Source: Gorsachius magnificus
Lineage: Eukaryota > Chordata > Aves > Pelecaniformes > Ardeidae
Direction: 5' to 3'
Length of the DNA: 64,000 nucleotides
Assembly (NCBI GenBank): GCA_034008185.1
Contig: CM067084.1
Coordinates: forward strand, 10,745,385-10,809,384
The notes below the pieces were generated by a model. That model had not been told where the DNA came from. It ran no database searches and saw nothing but the letters and a program-made list of their open reading frames with translations. How positions within the stretch are numbered: the stretch's first letter is position 1; the number at the start of each line of letters is the position of its first letter. A program made the position numbers and the translations under genes. Of this stretch, positions 38,141 to 50,500 are shown piece by piece.

Positions 38141-41100
38141 CAAGGCCAAGCGGAGACGCACCACCTCTGCACATGCAGCTTGGGGCGAGTCCCAGCTCCC
38201 CCAGACACGTTTTATCCTGCTCAGATGGCAAGCGCCGGAGCCACGCTGCCCAAAATAGCAAATACAGCAGAACACTTCTGCAGCCCCTCCTCTCTCCTCC
38301 CACCACAACAGGAAACACTGATTTTTCAGGGAGCAGGAGGGACCCCACAGCTCAGCACAACACAGCATAAGCACATACGTCAAATCGCTTCCACCGATGT
38401 CTTCACGCAACGCTGGTTTAAGCTCAGGGCTGTTGCTCAGTGCCATGCCCCGGCCAGTATCAGCCAGTTGCCAGCCACCTCCTGGCACCAAAACCAGGGC
38501 TGAAATCTGCTGTTGGCCCCTCTGCAAAGGTTTTGAAGGCCTGATCTTTCTCTGCCTCTGGAAAGAGAAAAGAAATTAGCCACAACTGAAATGAATCCTT
38601 TGTACCCATCTTCCGTTTCCATGATGGTATGATTACACGAGGTTTTGCTAAATCGGGCATCCTTAAAACACTGCTATTTCACCTCCATTGCCACGACTTC
38701 TCACTCTGGCAATGTAAATTAGAGGTAGCATGGTTCGCCGCATCCTCAGACAGCACGTTGTGAGGTGATATTTCTGCTTTGTTAAAAGGACTATCCCACC
38801 GCAAGCTGCAAAGAGCCCAAACACATCCTTCTGGAAAACATAATTACCTCGGCTGTTTCGACGGATCATTAGGACTTGCTGAAACTATTACTGTAAATGG
38901 GCTTCCAACTACAAAGTTTCACAGGGAATGGCTGCATTTCTTGGAGGGGACAAAAAAAAAAAAAAAATCAGTTAAAGTCTTTCGGTTCATGGCTATTTTC
39001 TTGATTTTTTGAAATATTAGAATAAAGCTTTCATATTTCTGTGGAACTTTCTTTTAAAATCTCCATGAAAGGAACATCTTCATCTTCATTAAAGCTGGCC
39101 TTGAAACAGCGACTAATGGGAATGCTCAACATTAAGATCGTCCTTTGGGGGACAGATTTACACTCCAAGGCAACCCACATAGGCATTTAAAAGATTTTCA
39201 AAACCAGGGCATGGAAAGCTGAGGAATCTCAGCATCTGTGAAAATCTGACTCCAATTTGTAATGCAGAGATCACTTAAAACCATGGTCTTTATTAAGGAA
39301 ATAAAAATGGATTCTGACTCTTTGATGTTAAAGTGGCATTAAAGGAATCTGGAAATCACACAACAGCACCAAAGAAGGAGAGACGCACAAAGAAAATACG
39401 TAAGAAGAGAGGAGGGTAATATGCTTAAAGAAAAAAATACGACCCGACGGGTTTAAATATAAGTGTACTATGCAATATTATTCCTACTTTTTCTGTTACT
39501 TTGTTGGTCTTGTTCCAATACATATTTTTGTAGAAAAGGAACGTGTTGAACCTTTTTGATCCATTCACTTTTAATAGTAAAAGTAATTTTCTCAGGTGGG
39601 CACTGAACACTTGCAATTACAGTTTATTTTGCCAGAGAAATTCTTTTAAGACACTAATGGTAAAAGACACAGTGTAAGGAATAACAGCACAGCATGTCTC
39701 CTAAGCTTGATATCAGCAGCTCTGCGGAAGACCCAGAGACACCAAATGGTATTTTTCTGTTGAAATCTCAGGGTGTTTTATTTCAAATGCGCTTTCGCTG
39801 AAGGTGATGAAAAATAATGAAAATATTCTAACTGTGGCAGCTACTGCTATTCTCCTTCACAAGATCCACATAAGCTCTGGCACAGCTGTCTTTGGGCTAG
39901 CGAAAATATAAGAATTATCTTCTGTGAAAGACTAAAGCTTTCACAATTTAGTTTCCATTCGCATTTACTCCATGGCTGCTTAAAAAAAATAAAAAATCAA
40001 AACACCTCATACCTAGTAATTAGGCTACTCCTTGTAAAAGGCTACTCCAGAGGTCCCCCTCTCGTTTGACACAAAGGCTGCTTAAACATCAGAGCGTACA
40101 TAACCAGTGAGTGCTACAGGCAAGAACTAGTAGCAAAAAATGAACTTTTTTATTTAACAGTTGTTTTCTTTTAGCCCACTGATCGCAATACTTCTCTTCA
40201 GAAAGTTCTGGTATGTTTGGGTTTTCATTTTTGGGGGGAGAGTGGGGGTTGATGGGGTGGCTTTTTATTGATCAACTTATTTCAACAAGCAAAATTAATG
40301 TTTAAAATTCCTGGCAGATGTTTTTTCACTGCTGAAGCAGTTCTTCGTAAGTTTCTATGCTTATTTAGAAGTGGACTTGTCTACTCTTAACATAATTTAT
40401 TTCCACATATCCACTAAAAGGATACTAGAAACCAGCATCCCAATACGATAGGTGAGCTGCATGGAAGACAGGATAAAGTACTTTTTTCCTTTCTTTTTTT
40501 AGTGGGGACACAAAAGGAGAGTTTAATTCCTGCTATACAGGCAGTTCATAGGAGGTCACCTTATCTCTGCAATATTATTTGGCTTTGGTGTGCTTGAACT
40601 TTCCAAGCATCTTCATGGTAAAGAAAATAATTTTGCCATTACTGAAGACCACTGACCTGACAGCTCAGGGTCTCGGAGCTTGCGATAGCAATTGTCTGGT
40701 GGCCAGGTAACTATTGCCTAAATCTGTTTCAGATTTCCTCTGGTTTATAGTGATAATGAAGATTTATTCAGGGTGGCTTGCATTGCCTATGTTTCTAGAA
40801 TAAAATGAGGTGTGGAAGAGAGCGTGTGCATGGGACGATACCAGAGGTGCAGGGGTACCGGCAGAAATCACAGCTCTAATTCACCGGTCACTACAGGAGT
40901 GCAGCCTCTCCTTGTTCAGGTAAAACCAGCTTTAGAACAAAAAGTGAATGGTTGGGAAGGGATGACAAGAGCGAGCACGCAAGCTGTGTTAAGAAAACTT
41001 ATTAAAATAAAGCCCAAGCAGACCCAAGCCCACGGAGGATGGAACTATCAGCATCTTTCTTCTCCCAGCAAAGGGAAGGAAGAAACTCCCTGCGACAGGA

Positions 41101-44100
41101 CCGTGCTGACCTCAGGGTGCTGATGGCTCACCCTGAGCACCATTCCCTTTCTCCTTCAGGAAGGCTGAAGCTACAGTCTTTGGACCTGGGGAGGGGCTGA
41201 ACACACCACCAGAGAAAAAGGGGTTTCTAGGAAGGATTTTTCTATTTCCCCTGAAAAGCGATCTAACCAAACTCTTAAAGCTTTTCCGTGTTAATTTGGG
41301 TTATGAATGTATATTATAACAACTAATAATTCAGACTATTAAATCATGAACTGGAGTAACAATAATTTCCTAGTTCCGCTTATGACTGTGCTCCTCTCTC
41401 GCCCATGCAACATTTTGAGTATAACAAGCATGACGACTATATACACACACAAAAACCAAACATCAAACTAAACAGAGCTCAGAACCATGTATTTAAAAGA
41501 TGTGTGTCATCCTAATTGTCAGGAAATATAAAAGAATTAAAAGAAATGTGTGATCACCTATTGTTCTTAAATCACACGTATATTTACCCTGTCAAAACTT
41601 TGCAGAAATATTTTTGCTCGTTTCAGTTGTAAAGTGGAGGCTGTTTTATCTGTAAACAAAAAATGACATAAAGCACTAGCAATACCATAAAGCCACTGCA
41701 ATACGTCCTAGAAGAGCCAAATGTGTTTTTGTCATTAAATATTTTCAACCAGAAAGTGATTTGCGTTTTGTACAAAGTCTTTAACTGAATACAGTGGAAC
41801 TGTGATGAATTTCCAAAGATATGAAATACTAATTTATAGAAGTGGACTTTAATATTTAATTTTATCCAAAGACATGTATTCCATCTATGCTTCAGAGAAA
41901 GAAAAGCTTTGTGAGGAGTTTCTCTTTCCTTTTTTATTCGACTTACTGAGTGATAGTTATGCAAAGAGACTACAGACAGGCTTTTGGGGTATATAGGTCC
42001 TTCTTTAGACCTAAAATAAAAGCAGCAAACTCAAGTTTGAAATAATTATGTTAATTATTTAGCCAATTTGAAAGAAAATTATGGCTGTTACCAGCAGAGC
42101 AGAGGGTAACGTCAGCAAGCAAGGCAGTAATACGTTCAGTAGGTCTGGTGGGACAGAGAGGTCAGGCAGAGGTACCTCCTGGAGAAAAAGACTCGCCACC
42201 AGGAAGCCAGTATCTTGATGAGCTTTAATGTCAAGTACAGCTGTGAATGTTCGTTATGAATATACTTATTTTTTTGCAGTTATTCCTTAAGATAAGGGCT
42301 GCTGAAAGATCACAAATGCAGTCTTCCTTTCTGAGATACCGTTCTTCTGCTGGTAAGTGGACATATTTAACCTTCATAATTATTTATAGAACTTCATGCT
42401 AGTGGCTATCTGATTCCGTCCAGTCTCCATAGGGGCTTTTGGTGCAGTATAGGGAACTGTATTTCTGATAGCTTTGTTGTGAAAGACATCTAATGCTTGG
42501 AAATGTATGCCAGAAGTTTTACATATTTTCAGCTAGCGAGGGCTGGTATCACTTGGTGCACAATCACCTCTGAAAGTGTGCTTACACGGGGTTAGTAAGT
42601 CACTTCGAGGCCAGGAGAAAGGCTCCTGGGAACAACTTGGTTGGGATCTGCCACAAAACTTGCAATAGTTTCATGGTTTTCAGCAAAGGTTCCAACACAG
42701 CGAGACATACAGAGTTTTCTCGGTGTACAGCTATCCTCTCAAATTAAGTGATCTATTTGCCAATAGGGGAATCCTTGATGCAGAGGGTAAGGTGGATGTC
42801 ACAAGTACTTTCAGGAAGAAGAAAAGAAAAGCAAAAAAAAAGGAAAAAAAAAAGCACTTTTTAATAACCATTTGGCTCCATGCCAAGGATTCTTGGTACA
42901 CTTTAAATAACTGCCAGGTTGGTTAAGGTAAATACATTGGTCTTACAAAAAGTAGATGGTGTTCTTTCTGCTTTATGAGTCACACCAATAGCAGTTTGGA
43001 AACTTTCCAGAGACAACTGAAGGTGGTACAGTTACTGAATTATGTGCTTAAGATAATTGTCCTAAAATTAAAATCAGAAATCTATTTCAGAATCTGATGA
43101 CTTGGTAAATGATTTTAAGTTAAAATAGATTAAAAAACACCCACATCCCACTCTTCCTTACTGTTTTAAAAATACTCAGATGAGAAGCATTTTGAAGAGA
43201 GGAGACTTTCCCTTTGAAAACTGTTTAAAAAAAAAATCCTATGTTGATAGTGGTTTTCTTTTTTAAATCAGAAGATTCAAAGTTTACACTTTTTCATTAG
43301 CAGCTCCAGCAGCAGCTTTGTCAGAAATTCTCTTAACGATCCTATCAGCAACACGTATGCAATCATCATCACACTAGATTTAATTGGGACAGATACAAGA
43401 GTCATAGCTGTTTCCACGAGAGTGTCAAGCTAAATTACGTTTTTGATTGAGTTACTTCAGTGGCAAATCTCCATCAGTCAGTTACATATTCCATGCTGTG
43501 TTACCACTTTCTGAGAAGCAAAAACTGCATTCAGTATTATTATAGCGCTCTCTCAGACAGGTTTTTATGAATTCACTACATCGTTTCTATTTGAATATTC
43601 ACCCACCAAAGAAAAAAAACCAAACCAAACATGACACACCCCTCAGTAGTGTCCACTATTTAAAGTATTATGGTAACTGTTACTCTTTTTAATAAATAGT
43701 TTGCTCAACTGTACTTCTCTAAGCACAGCAGAAATAAATTATTTTTTTTTAATCCTTACAACAGGGCTTTCTATCTATGTTAGTTTAGAAGCAAGAATTC
43801 TGCTGAAATGAGATGAAAAAAGATTGGATTACAAGTCCTTTTCCAAAAGAGCCAAATACGTATGTACCAAAAAAAGTGTTAAAAAGCTGAACTTTATATT
43901 AAAGTAAGCAGTATCAGTACATTTACCATACAAATATACTCCTAAATCCATTCTTTAGTGAATGGTTACAGACTGAAAGAGATTCATATCAAGTTAATGA
44001 ACTCTACTCTGCTGACTTACAGAAAAGAATATAAAATAGAAGAATCTACATATATTATTTCAAACTGCTTATTAGATAGACTTATCTATAATATATATAT

Positions 44101-46386
44101 TACGCACAAACTACATTAAAATAACTTTTACAGAATTGCAAAGAAAAAGTTCCACAAGTTAGAAAATCGGGGCGGGGGGGGCAGGATGGAAAATCAAGGT
44201 TGCCTGAGTAACCTCAACTCCCCCCTTCTGCTTAGGCTGTATTTTGTGACCTTTAGTTAATATGACATAGGAGATGTGGGGAGTCAATGCAGAAGAGCAA
44301 TTCTTGGGAAGCTGGGGGAAATGGCCCAAGGATGGAATGCTGACACTCACCCATAAGCTGGTACAAGCCCAACACTGTAGTACAGTCCTGAAGCAAGCAG
44401 AAACTACTGCTGCTTCATTAAATCCCAGACCTAAAAATCCACAAGAGGAATCTGTGGTTTGTAATTCCCAAAGTACAACATAATTAGGTTCAGTCTAACC
44501 TGCTTAATGTCATATATGATTCATTGCCATAGTCTAGGTTGAATAAAACCCCAAAGTCCCAGAATTGTGGTGATAAATCAGCGTCTAAAAGGTAGGGGGC
44601 TTAGAAACACAAAGCAGAGGCTTCAAAGAGTTGATAAATTCTTTTTGAGGAGCATGGCCAACATTTTTGTTTTGAGGGGGAAAATTTGCTGAGAGGGAAA
44701 GCTAATGGGACTGGGCAAAAGGACTTTAAATTAGCAAGAAAGAATAAGGTGTTCAGCAAGGAAACGGGAAGAAACAGAAAGAAAAGCAGCTAGTACACAA
44801 GAAAATCAGCAAGAAAGGTGTCTCAATAGGAAGGAGAACAGAGGGCACTAAACTGGGATTTAGCAGGCAGGTAATTTAGGGTGTTACCAGAGAATGGCAA
44901 GGGAGATAAAAGCAAAAGTGAGTGAAATGAAATAAAAGTAGTACACACGAGGCCATACGATATCTCTGTTCCAGTGAATTGAGATGTTCTGTTTGGGAAA
45001 GTGACACAAAAAGCCCAGAAAAATCTTACTGTGGGATGAAAATAAGTAATTGAAATGTCAGTGGAGGAAAGCATGGCCCAAGAGGCAGCTGAGGAGGGGT
45101 GACTGCTACACACAGGGGGCATCCCCTCCTCCAGGGGAGACATGGAAGTAAGAAGGAAAATTATTTTTTTTTAATCTCTGGGTGAAAATAAAAGCAGATG
45201 GAGAAAGAAAGGCAGTTTTCTATGAAGTTTGCCAGCAAAACATGTATCAGATGAAGTCTTGAAGTAGACAGCACATGCTGAAATTAGTTGAAGAATCATT
45301 GAAAGCCATACTAATCTTAACAGCGAAATTATCTTAGAAATAGAGATACACTGAGCAGAACCAATTATTCTCACATTCATTCAGCAGGTATCTTTCCTGT
45401 AGATGGTGTGGGGAAAGTCAGGGTCCTAGAAAAGAGATTCATAAAGCAAGCTGTGCTAAAGAAGGGTCTAATCAGAAGATTTGATAGGAAAACTCAAGCA
45501 AAGATGCTTTTAAATGCTCTCCCTCTCTATTTACAGGTACCTCTCACCAGTGACCATGCCAGTATCAGCCTAGTCATGCTTTACAGCCAGAAATAAAAAC
45601 TGTCTCTTTTTGTCTTTCTATTTTTTAATTACTTTTAAGCACCAGAATTGCAAAAAAAAGGCAGAAGTCTCTTTTCACCGCTATCACTCTTACCTCTGTT
45701 TGCTGAGGAGGTAGCTGACGCCCATCTCCCATGAGTGCCCTGTAGAGAGGGGCAAAGCTCAACAGAGAGCCAACAGGAATCCTAAATCCCTTTCTTCTGG
45801 GGGAGGTTCCCCTCTGTGAGACAGGTGAAACAGTGTTTCTGACTGATTTAATAATGAATGTTAATCTGCAGGAGATAAAACTGCTTTAAAAGAAAGCTTT
45901 CTGAGGATCCAATATAGTGATTAAAAACCAAAAGTAAGAACAAAAGCCCTGAGCTGAGGGAATCTTTAGGTTTTTCTTGACCTGGAGGTGTAAGGAATTC
46001 AAACAAGGCAGCTTCTCCAATTAGCTCAGTCAGGTCCCTCCCCGGGATTTGAATTGCCACTCTGTCCCTACATAGGAAATGTAGACATGTACCTCTGAGG
46101 TTCGGATTCCTTTCTGGAGACTGGATACCTAAAAGTAATCCATTCTGGTGCTTCCTTCTAAAATACCAAAATTCTGTGGTTTGCCAGGTCTATCCCAGCT
46201 GTGTCTTCAGCTGCAAGTGATTTCAGTGAGACAGGCCTGCATTCAATGAAAGTCTCAAGGTATTGCATAAGCTTCAGAGGAGAAGAACCAAAACCTACAA
46301 ATCTTTCATAAAAGACATAGAATATGTAAAACCACGAAAATCCCCAGTGAAGTTACTAGAATTAAGTGAGGCAGCACCTACACAAC
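38141..46386. other. 8.2 kb DNA, no recognised gene
   Basis: The first 450 bp are GC-richer, then AT-rich DNA with poly(A) at 38952-38967 and A-rich tracts near 42833-42852. A 73-nt segment at 42280-42352 (plus) and a 46-nt segment at 45694-45739 (minus) are flanked by strong splice-like sites and are treated in the findings. The 113-codon open frame at 41623-41964 (minus) shows no domain. Confidence 0.55.
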
Positions 46387-47573
46387 TAGAATAGAATAGA
46401 CCAGACTAGACTATTTGAGTTGGAAGGGACCTACAATGATCATCTACTCCAACTGCCTGACCAATTCAGGGCTGACCAAAGGTTAAAACATGTTATTAAG
46501 GGCATTGGCCAAATGCCTCTTAAACACTTGGGGCATTGATGACCTCTCTATGAAGCCTGTTCCAGTGTTTGACCACCCTCTCAATAAAGATACGATCCCT
46601 AATCTCCAGTCTAAACCTTCCCTGGCACAACTTTGAACCATTCCCACACGTCCTATTACTGGATTCCAGGGAGAAGAGCTCAGCACCTCCCTCTCCATGT
46701 CCCCTCCTCAGGAAGCTGTAGGGAGCAATGAGGTAGCCCCTCAACCTCCCTTTCTCCAAACCAGGTAAGACCAAAGTCCTTAGCGATTCCTCATACAACA
46801 TCCCTTCCAGCCCTGTCACTAGATTTGTTGCCCTCCTCTGGATGCATTCAAGGATCTTCACATCCTTCTTAAATTGTGGGACCCAGAACTGCACACAGCA
46901 CTTGAGGTGAGGCCGCACCAATGCTGAATACAGCAGGATAATCAGCTCTTTTGACCAGCTGGTGATGCTCTCTTTGATGTACCCCAGGATGAAGGTTGCC
47001 CTCTTGGCTGCCAGGGCATGCTGCTGACTCATACTGAGCCTGCTGACAACCAGCATCCCCAGATCCCTTTCTGCAGGGCTACTTTCCAGCCATTCCTCTC
47101 CTAATTTATACTTGTGCCCGGCTTTACTCCATCCTAGGTTCAGAATCCAGCATTTTGACTTGTTAAATCTCATCCCATTAATCATAGCCCAACACTCAAT
47201 CTATCTAGATCCCTCTGCAAGGCCTCTTGTCCCTCAAGAGAGTCAACAGCACCTCCCAGTTTGGTATCATCAACAAACTTGCTAATGGTGCATTCAGATA
47301 GTTGATATATTCAACAGAACTGGTTCTAGAATTGAATCCTGAGGAACATCGCTGGTGATTAGTTGCCAGCCAGATGCAGCCCCATTCACTACAACCCTTT
47401 GAGCTCTGTCCTTCAGCCAGTTCTTCACCCAGCACACCAGAAACCCACCATCCCACAGTTGGACAACTTCTCCAGAAGGATGCTGTGAGGGACGGTATCA
47501 AAAGCCTTACTATAACCCAGAAAAAAACACATCCACCACCTTTCCTTCATCCACTTGGCAGGAACTGTTGCAC
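46387..47573 (-). mobile_element. CR1 LINE, 5'-truncated and diverged, minus strand
   Basis: The left edge has a degenerate CR1 tail (CTAGAATAGAATAGACC), then AGTTGGAAGGGACCTACAAT and the CR1 3' UTR. It continues through the reverse complement of the C-terminal ORF2 region to about 47573, where similarity to CR1 stops after the CTTCATCCACTTGGCAGG stretch. It differs at many positions from the copy at 8830-10341, for example in the tail unit and in the wording GGGACCTACAATGATCATC. It therefore belongs to another, probably older, CR1 subfamily. Confidence 0.93.
46520..47510 (-). pseudogene. Decayed CR1 ORF2 reverse transcriptase (second copy)
   Basis: The open frame at 46520-47185 (221 codons) covers the region after the RT palm: MRFNKSKC, the PLYSALVRPHL-like segment, RRATNLV and the ending [16 protein letters not shown]. 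That ending is kept here, unlike in the first copy. The catalytic motif lies upstream near 47266-47280 as FVDD, outside this frame, so a frameshift or stop separates palm and C-terminal parts. The more N-terminal RT segments up to about 47510 are in further frames. The copy is non-functional. Confidence 0.88.
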
Positions 47574-50500
47574 AGCACCATCAGTAAGGAACTGTTGGGG
47601 TGATCAGGACAGAAGCATAACTACAATACACATTGCTGAGAAATGACAAGTGATTTGATGGCATTTTTTATGTCTTTGAATGTATTCCTCAGACAACAAA
47701 TTCTTTATCTGATATACAACTACAGAGGTTTCATTAAGACCACCTTATGAAAAATATATTCTGAGAAAAAGAAGCATCTTTAAACAGAGAGTGGTTGTAT
47801 CAAAAATACATATCATATCAAAACACTGCTGACATGGATCAGCAGATCAAATAAGGTCTACTAGTATAGCAAACTGAATGCCTGCTTCCAAACCATAAAG
47901 GCGCTTTGACCAATGTGATACGCTGATTGTAAGTTTACCATATGTTTCCAGGAAGATTTTTATTTCAAGAGAAAGCATCGCAAGAAAAGGAGATAAGCAT
48001 ATCAGAGACTATTTTTGGAAGCACATGTTGTCTTAAAGGCTACATTTTTACATTCCTGCTATAAGATATCAGAGTTAATCAGCTTAAAAAAACCAAGTGT
48101 TTGATATTTCCGAGTTCCAACAAGTATCTATATCATTGCAATGTTTTCATGTTTGAATAAAGAGATATCCAGAAAGAAGTGTCTTTGGGGGAAATAAGAA
48201 GTGAATTTTGGTTTTCTTTCCCTCTCACTGGCTAAAATTTTGAAGATTTACTTAGTTTAGAAGCTGAGGGCCACATACACTGAATCCACAACATATTTTT
48301 AATGATGCCTTAATGTAGGAGTAGGTAACCACTTGCTCATATTTGTAATTGGCATAAGCAGGTCCTTTTCACAGAATTTATGGTTCAAATATGTTCTGGA
48401 GTAGAAAGAAATTCTTCAGATTGATTTGTACAGTCCTGTCACCTGCAAGAGTTGCAGGTGAAATTCTGGTTACATAGGCCCACAAATACCTCCTGATCTC
48501 ATAAAATCTGCCCTTTCTAAAGGCAGGATTCTCTTGAAGGATCAAATTTTTATTATGTGTGGTCCCAAATCTATACAACTTCTTCATATAGCTAGAATAT
48601 TTTCCATTGACAAGTGTTTCCCATCAGACATTCATCTTTATTCCTCTGAAAATATACATTTATTCCAGGCTATGAAGTCTTCCTAAAAACATCTTGCAGT
48701 CTGAATTTCCTTGGCTCTGTTTGCACTGTGCTCACTTTTCTCTCTTCTCTGCAGTCAGACATAATCTTCATTTTCAAGTTAATGGTACCAATTAACAGTT
48801 TTGAATTACATCTCATTTTTGTGACAGAATTCCCCTTTAAAATGCCCCTGCACAGGGACCTGGTCACAGCCGTATGTGAACTCAGGAAAGGCTACGTCCT
48901 CTTGCAGTTCTCCCTGATCGTGACCTCCTTGATTGCACAGATTAGGAGACACCAGTGAGTCAATAGCCATCAATCTCTTTATCCGGCTCAACTTTTAAGG
49001 TCTTATTTCAGATGGACAAGACAGCAGTTCAGAGAGTTCATTCTTACTCCTAGATCAATGACACTTAAACATATTAAATATTTTAAAAAACACACACCCG
49101 ATCAAACTGACCATGAAAAATATTACTGCATTACCTCTTGTATGTAATGTCTGTGTAGAACAACTGACAGAATATATATATTTTTGATAAATGAACCTCA
49201 GTAAACGCAGCCTATTAATAAAAGATCAATAACGTTTGCACTGTTTGGGGGGGTCACATTCTGATAATGTTTCTGACAAAATAAGTAAAAAGAAAAATAT
49301 ATGAGCTGCGGGCTGTTCCACTGGATACATGGCTCTATCTCAACTAGCATTTTGACCAAAATCCAAGCGCTGGCAGACTGCATCTCATCTGTTCCTACTC
49401 TCCTATCAGTTCTCCTTATTGCTGACTATTTCCTTGCATATTTATTAGGCTGAGTTTTCTCAAGAACAGACTGTAGTAGAGCAGAATATTTACCAAGTGT
49501 ACTGTTTTTTAAAATGCCTCCTACGTGAAGAATCACACACCAGAAGACTAAAAATTGGTGAAAATGACCTTACGCAAATCAGTCCAAGGTTTAGCTCACT
49601 GCTCTGGAGCACCAGTATCTCCAGAAGTTCAGTAACTTACCTGGCTAGGTCTAATTTTTTTTTTATTTTTTAATAGGGAGGGGAGGTGCTGCATCTATAG
49701 AGACATTCAATTATTATTTCTTCTTATCAAGCCTGAAGTTCTGCTACTTAGTACATCATGACTTCCTGAATTTTTTTTATGTAACTGCAGAATTCACACT
49801 GCTTCTTGAGTTGCAAAACTGAAAAAAAAAAAAAAAGAAAACACTCAGGATTTTTTTTGTTTTGTTTCGGTGGAGGTTTTTTCGCACATGACTTGCCTAT
49901 TTAAATCGGGATCAGTTTCCTGGCTTGCGGAGCTCCAGTATTGACGTGTGGCTTTATAAAAATGGTAGTGTCTCAGTTCCCAGATCCCCTCACTGTGAGA
50001 ATTGTGCCATATATATTTTCTTAACCAACTCATAACTTAGCACCATTTCTTATATGCATAATTGTACGGAAAGCATGTGTAAACACTGAACTCAAAATTT
50101 TTATGTTATGTGTTTTTTTCAACAAGTTTTCCTATCTGATCTGTTGCATCTCCTTGATCTGGACTGAGGACATGACTAGTGACATGAAGAATATTTTGGC
50201 TTACACTGCCTTTTTTTTATTAGGAAGATGTTCATGAAACAAGCATTCCAACCTTTTCAGTAACTTTTAAATAAAAGTTTTTCTACTCCTTTTTGGCCAT
50301 GGCACTGTTAATCTAAAGGTTAAGTATACTTATTAGCATTAAGCAAAGTCCAAAGTCCAAATTTTTGCTTGGTATTTTTAAACGGGTAGTAATAACAATT
50401 ATTATTTGATGCCTACCACGGACTCTAACAGAAGCTGATAATTATAAAAACAAGCGTTCCCATAAAGAGCCCAACGCTTACCCTGTAGCTTCTGTAAACT

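Noticed and set aside
38066..38527. Overlapping 145-codon ORFs on both strands
   Set aside because: They begin in or run into the CR1 tail fragment and a GC-richer patch, where stops are rare; both strands open equally, which argues against coding.
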